A DNA stretch of 60,187 bases from a bacterium (GTDB lineage: Bacteria; Bacillota; Clostridia; Christensenellales; CAG-138). Positions within the stretch are counted from its first letter, which is position 1; every line of letters starts with the position of its first letter. The DNA lies in contig JALFDW010000030.1 in the NCBI GenBank assembly GCA_022778545.1, forward strand, positions 1-60,187, read 5' to 3'. Below, piece after piece: positions 8,580 through 16,761 of this stretch. The position numbers were made by a program, and so were the translations under genes. The notes beneath the pieces were generated by a model, which saw only the letters and a program-made list of their open reading frames with translations, was not told the DNA's origin and did not search any database.

Positions 8580-8838
8580 TTGATAAGCATCCGTCGTATA
8601 GCTATGATAATATGGATAATCAAAATATTCAGAAGAACCGGAGCAAATATCATCTAAACCAAATTGTTTAAGATATATGTTCCAAGAACGAGTGGGAGTA
8701 AGTTCCGAGAACGGAAACTCCCGTGAATACCCGGCTTTGAGGATTCAAGCCTTTTGCGGCAGCGAAATGGCGACGGGATTTCATGATTCAAAGAGAAAGA
8801 GCTAACTGATTTTGATTAGGTCAGTTTGCTCTTTTTCT
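8580..8838 (+). ncRNA. Candidate small RNA (promoter, hairpins, terminator, no ORF)
   Basis: A promoter-like pair TTGATA (8580-8585) and TATGAT (8603-8608) with a 17-nt spacer predicts transcription from about 8615. The transcript would contain a nested hairpin (GGGAGT...ACTCCC with inner TTCCG/CGGAA, about 8692-8721), a second hairpin (GGCTT/AAGCC, about 8740-8760), and a final stem near 8796-8838 ending in TTTTTC. No ORF of note lies inside. It fits no RNA family I recognise. Confidence 0.4.
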
Positions 8839-8966
8839 TTCGGCAAGTTTTTCCTCAACGCACCGGGGTACAGCAAGACGGCCTCCCAAATAACAGATAT
8901 CCCGCCGCAATGACAGCGCTGTAAACACAAGAAATCTTATGATACAATAGTCCTATCTACATAATT

Positions 8967-9020
8967 GACACATTTTGCTGTGTTAATGACCTATCTCTTC
9001 CCAATAGGAACCTCTATAAT
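8967..9020 (+). promoter_or_regulatory. Shared activator-dependent promoter, copy 1 (two-component operon)
   Basis: GACACATT at 8967, CTATC at 8991-8995 (16 nt between), then 19 nt to TATAAT at 9015-9020. The same arrangement occurs upstream of three other transcription units in the window. The -35 position is occupied by CTATC plus downstream bases, unlike TTGACA, so an activator is probably needed. The copy lies 22 bp before the kinase start codon, implying autoregulation and a very short leader. Confidence 0.75.
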
Positions 9021-9041
9021 GATAACAAAGGGGGAAACTGT

Positions 9042-10346
9042 ATGCTGCGAATGGAGATTGCGCTTTTCATAGTTCTGGCCTTTGTTGCCTGTGTATATTT
9101 TTCTGCCGGGCGAAAGAACACGCCGCTGCACAGGACGTTTTCTGCTTTGCTGATCGTTGTGCTGATCCATCTGGCGCTGGACGGCGTCACCGTTTACACA
9201 GTGCATCATCTGGAGACCGTGCCAAGGTTTTTGAACGATGCTGTTCACAGGCTGTTTCTCGGCAGCATGGTGCTGGTGATTTATCTGTTTTATCAGTATA
9301 TCGCCATCCTGGTGGAGGAGGAGACCGGGAAGCCCCGGCGGCTGGACTGGCCAGCCAGAATCTTTCTGGCTGTGGCGGAGCTGGGCAATGTCCTGCGGCC
9401 GATCTCCTACACGGTGACCCCGGAGGGAAATTACTCCTCCGGGCTGTACATGCTGGTACCCTATTGGGGCGTCACCTTCTATCTGCTGTTGTGTGCCGGG
9501 CTTTTGGCCGTAAACTGGAAGCAGATCGATCGGAAAAAGAAGCTTGCCATCGGTGCGGCGCTGCTCATTGAGGTTACTGTTTCCGCCATGCAGTGGTTGA
9601 ACCACACCTGGCTCATCAACGGCATGGGCATCACCCTGATGACCCTGTCCTTCTATCTGACGCTGGAAAACCCCGACATTCTTCGGGCAGAGCTGACGGA
9701 ACAGAAGATGTCCATGCTGTACCTGAAAAGCCAGGTCAATCCCCATTTTCTCTATAACACACTGGACACCATCCGCATCCAGGCTCAGCTGAACGGCGAT
9801 AAAAAGGTCGCGGATCTTCTCATGCGGCTGGTCGACTTCTTCCGGCTCAGCGTAAAGGTGGACAGGCCCATGGTATCTCTCGACGATGAACTGGAGCTGC
9901 TGGAGGCCTACATGGAGCTGATGTGCTATCGCTATCCCGAGTTGCAATGCGAATATGATATCGACCCGGACCTGGGCGGAATGAAGGTGCCCAATTTCAT
10001 TCTGCAGCCCATTGTGGAAAACAGCCTGCTCCACGGGCTGAAAAACAAAGGCTACCGGGGCGAAATCCGCATCTCGGCCCGGAAAGCGCCGGATCACCGG
10101 ATGGAGATCCTGGTCTGCGATACCGGGAGCGGCTTCGCTGAGGGAAAGAAAGTTGCCATTGACCAGATGCTACTGACCTACGCCAAGCAGGCGGCGAAGC
10201 TCACGGGCAACAGCATCGGGATTCTGAATGTGCAAAAGCGGATCAAGCTGCTCTGCGGCCGGGAATATGGCCTTTCCTATACAGAAAATCCCACAGGTGG
10301 CGTTACAGCCCACCTGCTGCTGCCGATGAAGGAGGATATGCAATGA
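9042..10346 (+). CDS. Sensor histidine kinase, LytS/YesM class
   Basis: 434 residues. About the first 210 hold several membrane segments with almost no extracellular domain. This is followed by the His_kinase block QVNPHFLYNTLDTIRIQ, whose His is the phosphorylation site, and an HATPase domain with N-box LQPIVENSLLHGLKNKG, DTGSGF and GNSIGILNVQKRI. A GGGGGAAA ribosome site supports the start. The lack of a large outer sensor domain resembles intramembrane-sensing kinases that respond to membrane-active compounds, but this is inference. The stop overlaps the regulator start by 4 bp. Confidence 0.93.
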   Translation: MLRMEIALFIVLAFVACVYFSAGRKNTPLHRTFSALLIVVLIHLALDGVTVYTVHHLETVPRFLNDAVHRLFLGSMVLVIYLFYQYIAILVEEETGKPRRLDWPARIFLAVAELGNVLRPISYTVTPEGNYSSGLYMLVPYWGVTFYLLLCAGLLAVNWKQIDRKKKLAIGAALLIEVTVSAMQWLNHTWLINGMGITLMTLSFYLTLENPDILRAELTEQKMSMLYLKSQVNPHFLYNTLDTIRIQAQLNGDKKVADLLMRLVDFFRLSVKVDRPMVSLDDELELLEAYMELMCYRYPELQCEYDIDPDLGGMKVPNFILQPIVENSLLHGLKNKGYRGEIRISARKAPDHRMEILVCDTGSGFAEGKKVAIDQMLLTYAKQAAKLTGNSIGILNVQKRIKLLCGREYGLSYTENPTGGVTAHLLLPMKEDMQ

Positions 10347-11104
10347 AAAAGCTGCGCGTGCTTTTGGTAGATGATGAAATCATGATCCGCGAGGGCTTTA
10401 AGCGGCTCTTTGACTGGGAAGCTCACGATTGTGAAGTGGTGGGCGAGGCTGCCGATGGCATGGAGGCATTGTCAAGGATCGACACGCTGCGCCCGGATAT
10501 CGTCATCATGGATATCAACATCCCCATCATGAACGGGCTCAAGGTCATCCAGCTCAGCCGGATGAAGCACCCCAATACCGCCTTTGTGATCGTATCCGGC
10601 TATGACGATTTTTCCTACTGCAGGGAGGCGCTGCGGCTGCAGATCACGGACTATATCCTGAAGCCGGTGAACTACGAAGAGTTCGGTACCTGCATCGACA
10701 ACCTGAAGATATCCCTGTTTGAGCAGCGGGTATCTGCTGCAGAGGAACCGGAGAAGCAGGAGGAGCGCACCATCACCGGCATCACACGGTACCTGCAGGA
10801 GCACCTTGCAGAGGAGATCAGCCTCTCCGTGCTGGCCGAGCAGTTCCATTTGAACCCCCAGTATATCAGCCAGCTGTTTAAGAGCGAGATCGGTGTGAAT
10901 TTTCTGGCCTACCTGACCAACATCCGCATGGAGAAGGCAAAGAAGCTGCTGCTCTCCACCTCCCTTTCCATTGCAGAGGTGGCGGAACAGGCGGGCTATG
11001 GAGACTACCGGGTGTTTACGAAGGTGTTCAAAAAGTCCGAGGGGATCACCCCTTCCCAGTACCGGCGGGATTTTCTTGAAGAAACAGGGGCGGACAGCTT
11101 CTGA
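10343..11104 (+). CDS. Response regulator with AraC-type DNA-binding domain (YesN class)
   Basis: 253 residues. The receiver domain (about 1-120) has the acidic pair in LLVDDE, the phospho-Asp in DIVIMDINIP, and the Lys in YILKPVNYEEF. After a charged linker, the C-terminal ~100 residues carry two helix-turn-helix units (LSVLAEQFHLNPQYISQLFK and SIAEVAEQAGYGDYRVFTKVFKK), ending in the AraC signature GITPSQYRRD. It is the partner of the kinase it overlaps. AraC-type proteins bind direct repeats overlapping the -35. This is the obvious candidate to bind the four-copy promoter motif in this region. Confidence 0.94.
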   Translation: MKKLRVLLVDDEIMIREGFKRLFDWEAHDCEVVGEAADGMEALSRIDTLRPDIVIMDINIPIMNGLKVIQLSRMKHPNTAFVIVSGYDDFSYCREALRLQITDYILKPVNYEEFGTCIDNLKISLFEQRVSAAEEPEKQEERTITGITRYLQEHLAEEISLSVLAEQFHLNPQYISQLFKSEIGVNFLAYLTNIRMEKAKKLLLSTSLSIAEVAEQAGYGDYRVFTKVFKKSEGITPSQYRRDFLEETGADSF

Positions 11105-11119
11105 AAAGGGCGGATCACA

Positions 11120-11329
11120 ATGAGCAAATATGACTTGCTGTGGGATCACGTGCTGAAAAGCGGAAGAAACTCCCTCAAGCTTACTTTTGCAGAAATAGAA
11201 CGTATTCTGGGGGCACCGATCGACCATTCCTTCCTGAAATATAAAAAGGAACTCATAAAGTACGGCTATCAGGTTGGAAGAATATCCATGAAAGAGCAGA
11301 CCATTCTGTTTGAGAAAGTGCAGGGATAG
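11120..11329 (+). CDS. Small conserved hypothetical protein (DUF7662-like)
   Basis: 69 residues, starting 15 bp after the response regulator. The text SLKLTFAEIERILGAPIDHSFLKYKKELIKYGYQVG is what I recall of a small soluble family common in Clostridia and often found near DNA-binding genes. No enzyme motif or membrane segment is seen. It belongs to the two-component operon by spacing. Confidence 0.75.
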   Translation: MSKYDLLWDHVLKSGRNSLKLTFAEIERILGAPIDHSFLKYKKELIKYGYQVGRISMKEQTILFEKVQG

Positions 11330-11383
11330 GTCAGGAATATTGGCTGTACGTATTATGATAAGCCGGAATTTGCGGAGGTAATT

Positions 11384-12016
11384 ATGGCATTTGATTTTAA
11401 AAAAGAATACAGAAAGTTTTATATGCCAAAGAACAAACCGGAGATCGTGAATGTTCCCAGGGCAAACTATATTGCAATAAGAGGCAAAGGCGATCCCAAT
11501 GAAGAAGGCGGGGCCTATCAGCAGGCGATTCAAATTCTGTATGCCGTTGCCTATACTTTAAAAATGAGTTATAAGACGGATTATAAAATCAAAGGATTTT
11601 TTGAGTATGTTGTGCCGCCGCTTGAGGGGTTCTGGTGGCAGGATGATATTGACGGTGTGGATTATACGGACAAATCCACTTTTAATTGGATTTCCGTTAT
11701 TCGTTTGCCCGGCTTTATTTCCAAAGCAGATTTTGATTGGGCTGTGGCAACAGCCACAGAAAAGAAAAAACTGGACTGTTCATCCGCAGAGTATCTCACT
11801 GTTGACGAAGGATTATGTGTTCAAATCATGCATTTGGGACCGTTCGATCATGAGCCGGCAACAGTTGCTTTGATGGATGAGTTTTTAGAGAAAAACGGAT
11901 ATGTAAACGATATGAGCGAAATCAGATTGCATCACGAAATATATTTATCCGACGCAAGAAAGGTCGCTCCCGAAAAGTGGAAAACCGTTATCCGGCATCC
12001 AATTAAAAAGGCGTAA
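11384..12016 (+). CDS. GyrI-like small-molecule-binding domain protein
   Basis: 210 residues. It begins with FDFKKEYRKFYMPKNKPEIVNVPRANYIAIRGKGDPNE and contains YAVAYTLKM, LEGFWW and a C-terminal LHHEIYLSDARKV-PEKWKTVIRHPI. These are features of stand-alone GyrI-like proteins (SHS2 fold), which bind or hydrolyse small, often toxic, molecules. Good ribosome site GGAGGTAATT. It sits in the kinase-regulator operon, 54 bp after the previous gene, in keeping with a drug- or stress-sensing role. Confidence 0.85.
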   Translation: MAFDFKKEYRKFYMPKNKPEIVNVPRANYIAIRGKGDPNEEGGAYQQAIQILYAVAYTLKMSYKTDYKIKGFFEYVVPPLEGFWWQDDIDGVDYTDKSTFNWISVIRLPGFISKADFDWAVATATEKKKLDCSSAEYLTVDEGLCVQIMHLGPFDHEPATVALMDEFLEKNGYVNDMSEIRLHHEIYLSDARKVAPEKWKTVIRHPIKKA

Positions 12017-12030
12017 GGAGGCCACGAACC

Positions 12031-12639
12031 ATGAATCAGGCCAGCTGCCCCTGCAAGCGGACGAACTGCCCCCGGCATGGGGACTGCAACGCCTGCCGGG
12101 CACATCATCAGGCATCCAAACGCAGGCGTCCCTGCGAAAAGGAACCGGAAAAGGCGGCACAAGCTGTTCACCGGCTGAGAGAGACGGTAAAAGAAGCCAT
12201 GGAGATCAAATTGGGAACGCTGCAGGAGCTGGATGGCTGGATGGAGCTGGTCAGCAGGGTAAAAGATTCCTTCCCGGGGTTGGAAACACGGGAAGCTTTG
12301 GAAGCGCACCGGGAAACGGTGCAGGAGTTCATGCAGCGCGGATCGGCAATCTGTGCCATGGAGAACGGGCGCGTCGTGGGAGCGCTCTTGTTTTCAGCGG
12401 AAGAAAACACGCTTTGCTTTCTTGCGGTAGATCCTTCTTTCCGCAGGCGGCATGCGGCAGCGCGCATGGTATCTTTTATGCTCCCGATGATGGATCCGGA
12501 GCGGGAGATCACCGTGACGACCTACCGGGAAGGCGATCCCGCAGGTGCCGCTGCCAGAGCCTTTTACAAAAAATTAGGCTTTGCAGAGGGAGAGCTGACG
12601 GAAGAATTCGGCAGCCCCGTGCAGGAATTTGTGCTGTAA
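12031..12639 (+). CDS. GNAT acetyltransferase with N-terminal Cys-rich segment
   Basis: 202 residues. The first ~35 have CPCKRTNCPRHGDCNACRAHH, a compact Cys/His cluster of zinc-binding type that I recall as a separate small protein in related bacteria. From about residue 55 a GNAT fold follows (LGTLQELDGWMELVSRVKDSFPG, FLAVDPSFRRRHAAARMV as the acetyl-CoA-binding motif, AARAFYKKLGF near the end). The substrate is unknown. AAGGAGG precedes the start, 14 bp after the GyrI-like gene. This is the last gene of the two-component operon. Confidence 0.85.
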   Translation: MNQASCPCKRTNCPRHGDCNACRAHHQASKRRRPCEKEPEKAAQAVHRLRETVKEAMEIKLGTLQELDGWMELVSRVKDSFPGLETREALEAHRETVQEFMQRGSAICAMENGRVVGALLFSAEENTLCFLAVDPSFRRRHAAARMVSFMLPMMDPEREITVTTYREGDPAGAAARAFYKKLGFAEGELTEEFGSPVQEFVL

Positions 12640-12760
12640 AGGGGCAGCTGCAACAGATCGTACTTCCTTTGGTATGTATGAGATGAACAATCTAAGAATA
12701 ATGGGGAAGCATTTTGTATAATACCAAGGGCTTGATTTGCGGGGCTCATATGGAGGAAGA

Positions 12761-13204
12761 ATGGAACAAAGCATCATTGTGAAGCTGACATCAAAGGATG
12801 ACAAGTTCGCCTGCGCTTTCGCGGACAAGATCATATCAGAAAGCCGGGAAACCGATGCATGGTACCAATACTTCAATGATTTTGCCGGGCTGCTCAGCCA
12901 TCCCAAATCCCTCGTCAGGAACCGGGCCCTGTATATTCTTGCGGCAAATGCCCAATGGGATGAGGAAAACCGCTTTGATTCGGTCCTACCTGACTTTCTC
13001 GCCCATATCACGGATGAAAAACCAATTACAGCAAGGCAATGCATCAAAGCCCTCGCGCAAGTGGGCCGCGCAAAGCCACAGTACATTCCGGCGATCCTGG
13101 CTGCCCTGCACGACGCCGATCTGTCGAAATACAAGGACAGCATGCGCCCGCTGATCGAAAAGGATATTGCGGAAACAGAGAAAATGCTCACAAATCCCAT
13201 TTAG
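12761..13204 (+). CDS. HEAT-repeat-like protein
   Basis: 147 residues from MEQSIIVKLTSKDD, with GGAGGAAG just upstream. The frame continues 24 bp further up, but that lacks a ribosome site. Helical repeats (SHPKSLVRNRALYILAANAQWD, EKPITARQCIKALAQVGRAKPQYIPAILAALHDADLS) resemble short HEAT-repeat or SufBD-like proteins that bind other proteins. A TATAAT at 12717-12722 suggests its own promoter, without the shared operator. The role is unknown. Confidence 0.75.
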   Translation: MEQSIIVKLTSKDDKFACAFADKIISESRETDAWYQYFNDFAGLLSHPKSLVRNRALYILAANAQWDEENRFDSVLPDFLAHITDEKPITARQCIKALAQVGRAKPQYIPAILAALHDADLSKYKDSMRPLIEKDIAETEKMLTNPI

Positions 13205-13312
13205 CGGAATCGACGGCTGACCGAAAAGCATGACGCATACGCAGAGCGTAACATCAGAAACGGTATTCACGCTCTGCTTTTGTCTGCATGAAATTCAGGA
13301 AGCTATAAAACC

Positions 13313-13366
13313 GACACATTCCCCTGAAAAACGCATCTATCGGCCGGGCGGATTTTTTTGTACAAT
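13313..13366 (+). promoter_or_regulatory. Shared activator-dependent promoter, copy 2 (membrane/ABC operon)
   Basis: GACACATT 13313-13320, CTATC 13337-13341 after 16 nt, and TACAAT 13361-13366 after 19 nt. The stretch between the boxes keeps CTG at the same offset as in the other copies. It drives the 13419-16614 operon. Confidence 0.78.
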
Positions 13367-13418
13367 ATGAGCGAAGATTGAGAAATGTGCTTGAAATTTG
13401 GAAGGAGCATAAAGCAGA

Positions 13419-13970
13419 ATGGAAAACTGTGCAATATCAAACCGCCAAAAAGTGACAGCCGACCGGTTGTGTTATCTTTTTTTGATTTTTCTCACCGGCT
13501 GCCTTGTGGGCTGGGTCTATGAAGAGATCTTCTATTGGATCACGGAAGGGCTGCTGCGAAACCGGGGCGTTCTGTATGGGCCCTGGCTGCCGATTTATGG
13601 GACCGGCGCCCTGGGGATCTACGCGCTGAAGCCCTTGAAACGGCATCCGGTGCTGCTGTTCCTGCTTTGTGTGGTTGTGACCGGCGTGGTGGAATACATC
13701 ATCGGTTATGTTGGCATCCGGTATTTCGGGCTGCGTTTGTGGGATTACAGCGGGTTGTTTCTGAACATCAACGGCATCATCTGCTTCCGCAGCGTGGTGA
13801 GCTTCGGCATCCTGGGGCTGGTGTTTCATTATCTTCTGGAGCCGGTGGGAGATAAGATGTACCACAAGCTCCCGAACAGCGCGATACGCACAGCCTGCCT
13901 TGCTTTGGCTGCGCTGTTTATCGCAGACTGCATCCTGAGCGCTCTGTTCCGAACGCCAATCACTTACTGA
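13419..13970 (+). CDS. Putative ABC-transporter type IV membrane protein (CmpB family)
   Basis: 183 residues with about five membrane segments. The family text GCLVGWVYEEIFYWITEG, RGVLYGPWLPIYGTGALGIYALKPLKRHP, and WDYSGLFLNINGIICFRSVVSFGILG is typical of PF06541 proteins, small membrane proteins of uncertain function often near stress or exporter genes. GGAAGGAGC precedes the start. It is the first gene after the shared promoter copy 2. Confidence 0.88.
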   Translation: MENCAISNRQKVTADRLCYLFLIFLTGCLVGWVYEEIFYWITEGLLRNRGVLYGPWLPIYGTGALGIYALKPLKRHPVLLFLLCVVVTGVVEYIIGYVGIRYFGLRLWDYSGLFLNINGIICFRSVVSFGILGLVFHYLLEPVGDKMYHKLPNSAIRTACLALAALFIADCILSALFRTPITY

Positions 13971-13991
13971 TCCATAAGGAGGCACATACAT

Positions 13992-14210
13992 ATGAAAAAG
14001 GACATCCATTTCACTTCCCGGATGCTGGCTCTGGCGGGTGGGCTGATGACCGTTTCCGGCATCCTGATGGCGCTGACCGGGAGGCTGGCCATCGGCGGGA
14101 TCTTCTGGGCAGCAGCGTCCTGCCTGTTCTTTGCCGCATATTATTTCAGGCTGGCCGAAAACAAAAAAGGACAAGCGGAGGGCACAAAAGATGAACAAGA
14201 AACTGTATAA
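13992..14210 (+). CDS. Small two-segment membrane protein
   Basis: 72 residues with two hydrophobic segments (LALAGGLMTVSGILMALTG and GGIFWAAASCLFFAAYYF) and a charged C-terminal tail. AGGAGGC lies upstream. Its 3' end overlaps the PspC gene by 20 bp. No family recognised. Confidence 0.75.
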   Translation: MKKDIHFTSRMLALAGGLMTVSGILMALTGRLAIGGIFWAAASCLFFAAYYFRLAENKKGQAEGTKDEQETV

Positions 14211-14382
14211 ATCCAATGAAAACAAAATGTTAGACGGCGTTTGCGGCGGCATCGCGGAGTATTTTGATATCGACCCCACAGTGGTGCGGCTCGGCTGGGT
14301 GGTATTCTGCGCCCTGGGCGGCAGCGGCATCCTGGCTTACATCATAGCGGCCATTGTCATTCCCCGCAGGCCGGAATGCTGA
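14191..14382 (+). CDS. PspC domain protein
   Basis: 63 residues: KLYKSNENKMLDGVCGGIAEYFDIDPTVVRLGWVVF followed by a Gly-rich membrane segment and VIPRRPE. This is the complete minimal PspC domain, a membrane-stress-related small protein widespread in Gram-positive bacteria. It is translationally coupled to the gene before it. The combination with an exporter suggests a response to membrane damage. Confidence 0.93.
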   Translation: MNKKLYKSNENKMLDGVCGGIAEYFDIDPTVVRLGWVVFCALGGSGILAYIIAAIVIPRRPEC

Positions 14383-14402
14383 AAGACAAGGAGGAAGAAC
14401 TC

Positions 14403-15317
14403 TTGAGCAACATTATTGAAATCACGCACCTGAGCAAACATTTCGGTGATGTGCAGGCAGTGCAGGATCTGAGCTTTCGCGTGAAAGCCGGCGAGCTGTT
14501 CGCCTTTCTTGGCATCAACGGTGCGGGAAAATCCACCACCATCAACATCATGTGCGGGCAGCTTTCCAAAGATGCAGGCACGGTGAAAATCGGCGGCATC
14601 GATCTGGACAGCGACCCGGACAGCATCAAGCGGAGCCTTGGCGTAGTATTCCAGAGCTCCGTGCTGGATAAGGATCTGTCCGTGCAGGACAACCTCCAGA
14701 GCCGTGCGGCGCTGTACGGCATTCGTGGAAAAGCGTTTCGGGAGCGGCTGACGGAGCTGGCCGGGCTGCTGGAATTTGAAGACCTGCTGAAGCGCACCGT
14801 GGGAAAGCTCTCCGGCGGCCAGCGGCGCAGGATTGACATTGCCCGGGCGCTGCTGCACCGGCCTGAAATCCTGATCCTCGATGAACCCACCACCGGCCTC
14901 GATCCTCAGACCCGAAGCATACTGTGGCAGGTGATCGACGATCTGCGCAAAAGCGAGGGCATGACGGTGTTCCTCACCACCCACTACATGGAGGAGGCCG
15001 CTGACGCGGATTATGTGGTGATTCTGGACAGCGGCAAGATCGCCGCCGAAGGAACGCCGCTGATGTTGAAAAACACCTATACCGGCGACTTCATCACCCT
15101 CTATGGTGTGGATGAGGCGCAGATCAAGCAGCTGGGCATGCCCTGTGAAGCGATCCGGGACGCATACCGGGTATCGGTCCCCAACACAGCCGCGGCAACA
15201 GAGCTGATCCTGAAACACCCGGAAATCTTTCAGGATTATGAGATCACCAAAGGAAAGATGGATGATGTGTTCCTTGCCGTGACGGGAAAGAAACTGACTG
15301 GAGGTGCGGAAAAATGA
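14403..15317 (+). CDS. ABC exporter ATP-binding protein
   Basis: 304 residues from a TTG start at 14403, chosen because GGAGG lies 8 nt upstream. An ATG at 14376 overlaps the PspC gene and has no ribosome site. Walker A GINGAGKST, signature LSGGQRRR and Walker B LILDEPTTGLD are all present, as is the switch His in FLTTHYMEEA. The C-terminal extension after residue ~220 is typical of drug/antibiotic-exporter ATPases (CcmA/DrrA type). Its stop overlaps the permease start by 4 bp. Confidence 0.93.
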   Translation: MSNIIEITHLSKHFGDVQAVQDLSFRVKAGELFAFLGINGAGKSTTINIMCGQLSKDAGTVKIGGIDLDSDPDSIKRSLGVVFQSSVLDKDLSVQDNLQSRAALYGIRGKAFRERLTELAGLLEFEDLLKRTVGKLSGGQRRRIDIARALLHRPEILILDEPTTGLDPQTRSILWQVIDDLRKSEGMTVFLTTHYMEEAADADYVVILDSGKIAAEGTPLMLKNTYTGDFITLYGVDEAQIKQLGMPCEAIRDAYRVSVPNTAAATELILKHPEIFQDYEITKGKMDDVFLAVTGKKLTGGAEK

Positions 15318-16216
15318 CCGGGCTTGGCGCGCTGATCCAGCGCAACACAAAACTGTATTTCAAGGACAAGGGGATGTTCTTCACCTCCCTGATTACGCCT
15401 TTGATCCTTCTGGTGCTGTATGGCACCTTCCTGAGCAACGTCTATGAGGACAGCTTCCGCAGCGCATTGGAGGCGGCGGGTGCAACCGTGCCCGACAAGC
15501 TGATCGGCGGCTGCGTAGGCGGAGAGCTGATATCCTCCCTGCTGGCGGTGAGCTGCGTGACGGTGGCCTTCTGCTCCAACCTGCTGATGGTGCAGGATAA
15601 GATCACCGGAGCCCGGCGGGATCTGACCATCGCTCCGATGCGTTCCAGCGTTCTGGCGCTGAGCTATTATCTGTCCACGCTGCTCTCCACCCTGCTGATC
15701 TGCTTTGCCGCGACAGGGATCTGCCTTGGCTATCTGGCTTATGTGGGCTGGTACCTGACGGCCGGCGATGTGGCGGCACTGCTGCTGGATGTGGCGCTGC
15801 TGGTGCTGTTTGGCACGGCGCTTTCCTCCTGCGTCAATTTCCCCCTGTCCACCCAGGGCCAAGCCTCGGCAGTCGGCACCATTATCAGCGCGGGGTATGG
15901 CTTTATCTGCGGAGCATATATGCCGATCTCCCAGTTTTCCGAAGGGCTGCAGAAGGTGATCTCCTTCCTGCCCGGCACTTACGGCACTTCCCTGCTGCGC
16001 AACCACGCTCTGCGCGGCGTATTTGAGGAAATGGGCGCCCAGGGCTTCCCGGAAGCAGTGGTGGAGGCCATCCGCGACAGTGTGGACTGCAACCTCTATT
16101 TCTTTGATAACAAGGTGGAGCTTTCCAGCATGTATCTGGTGCTGATCGCTTCTATTATGATCGCCGTCGGCCTGTATGTGGTGATGAATGCCCTCTCCGC
16201 GAGGAAGAAATCATGA
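15314..16216 (+). CDS. ABC-2 type exporter permease
   Basis: 300 residues, with an N-terminal segment after LIQRNTKLYFKDKGMFFTSLITPLILLVLYG, a long outer loop, and about five further membrane segments. The conserved stretch GYGFICGAYMPISQFSEGLQKVISFLPGTYGTSLLRN marks the ABC-2 membrane domain. It pairs with the ATPase that overlaps it. Substrate unknown: lipids, peptides or drugs are typical. Confidence 0.92.
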   Translation: MTGLGALIQRNTKLYFKDKGMFFTSLITPLILLVLYGTFLSNVYEDSFRSALEAAGATVPDKLIGGCVGGELISSLLAVSCVTVAFCSNLLMVQDKITGARRDLTIAPMRSSVLALSYYLSTLLSTLLICFAATGICLGYLAYVGWYLTAGDVAALLLDVALLVLFGTALSSCVNFPLSTQGQASAVGTIISAGYGFICGAYMPISQFSEGLQKVISFLPGTYGTSLLRNHALRGVFEEMGAQGFPEAVVEAIRDSVDCNLYFFDNKVELSSMYLVLIASIMIAVGLYVVMNALSARKKS

Positions 16217-16614
16217 AGCGAAACCGGGGTCTCATTTGGCTCTGTTCTGCCGCGCTGGTGTTATTTCTGGCACTGATCCTCCTGCCGGGGATCCGGCAGG
16301 CAGGAGGGTCCCGGTTCAGCCGCAATGTGGAAGAGGATCTGTTTTCTCTCAACATGGAGCGGTTGAACTGCACCATTGCAGAGCCTTTTTCTCTGAAAGC
16401 GGGCGACACCATCGATGTCAGCATCGCCCGGGTCTCCGGCGCGCTCTCGGTTTCCATCGGGCAGGCAAACCGGGAGCCGGTCTATGAGGGCACAAATCCT
16501 GAGCTAACTTCCTTTCAGGTCAGAATCCGGGAGGATGGAGACTATCTTTTCTCCCTATCGGGCAAACAGGCCAAAGGAAGCATCTCGTTTCAAATCAACA
16601 GAACAGCAGACTGA
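16213..16614 (+). CDS. Membrane-anchored hypothetical protein of the exporter operon
   Basis: 133 residues. One N-terminal membrane segment (LIWLCSAALVLFLALILLPGI) is followed by an extracytoplasmic domain of short beta strands (AEPFSLKAGDTIDVSIARVSGALSVSIGQ, EDGDYLFSLSGKQAKGSISFQI). It overlaps the permease by 4 bp, so it is part of the exporter operon, perhaps an accessory lipid- or substrate-facing subunit. Family not recognised. Confidence 0.75.
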   Translation: MKRNRGLIWLCSAALVLFLALILLPGIRQAGGSRFSRNVEEDLFSLNMERLNCTIAEPFSLKAGDTIDVSIARVSGALSVSIGQANREPVYEGTNPELTSFQVRIREDGDYLFSLSGKQAKGSISFQINRTAD

Positions 16615-16678
16615 TTTTTGATCCGCCGCGTAGGGACATTCTCTCCTGAACCGGTGGATTTTTCTTACCTATAAAACG

Positions 16679-16732
16679 GACACATTCAGCTGAAAAAACC
16701 GCCTATCAGGGAAAAACAGATTTTTGTAGAAT
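16679..16732 (+). promoter_or_regulatory. Shared activator-dependent promoter, copy 3
   Basis: GACACATT 16679-16686, CTATC 16703-16707 after 16 nt, TAGAAT 16727-16732 after 19 nt. It lies 30 bp before the 16762 gene and drives the DUF2975/flavodoxin/VOC genes. Confidence 0.78.
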
Positions 16733-16761
16733 AGACTCGTAAGTTAAAAGGAGGCTGCGTT

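Noticed and set aside
12690-12722. Shared operator before the HEAT-repeat gene
   Set aside because: TATAAT is present, but neither GACACATT nor CTATC occurs at the fixed distances.
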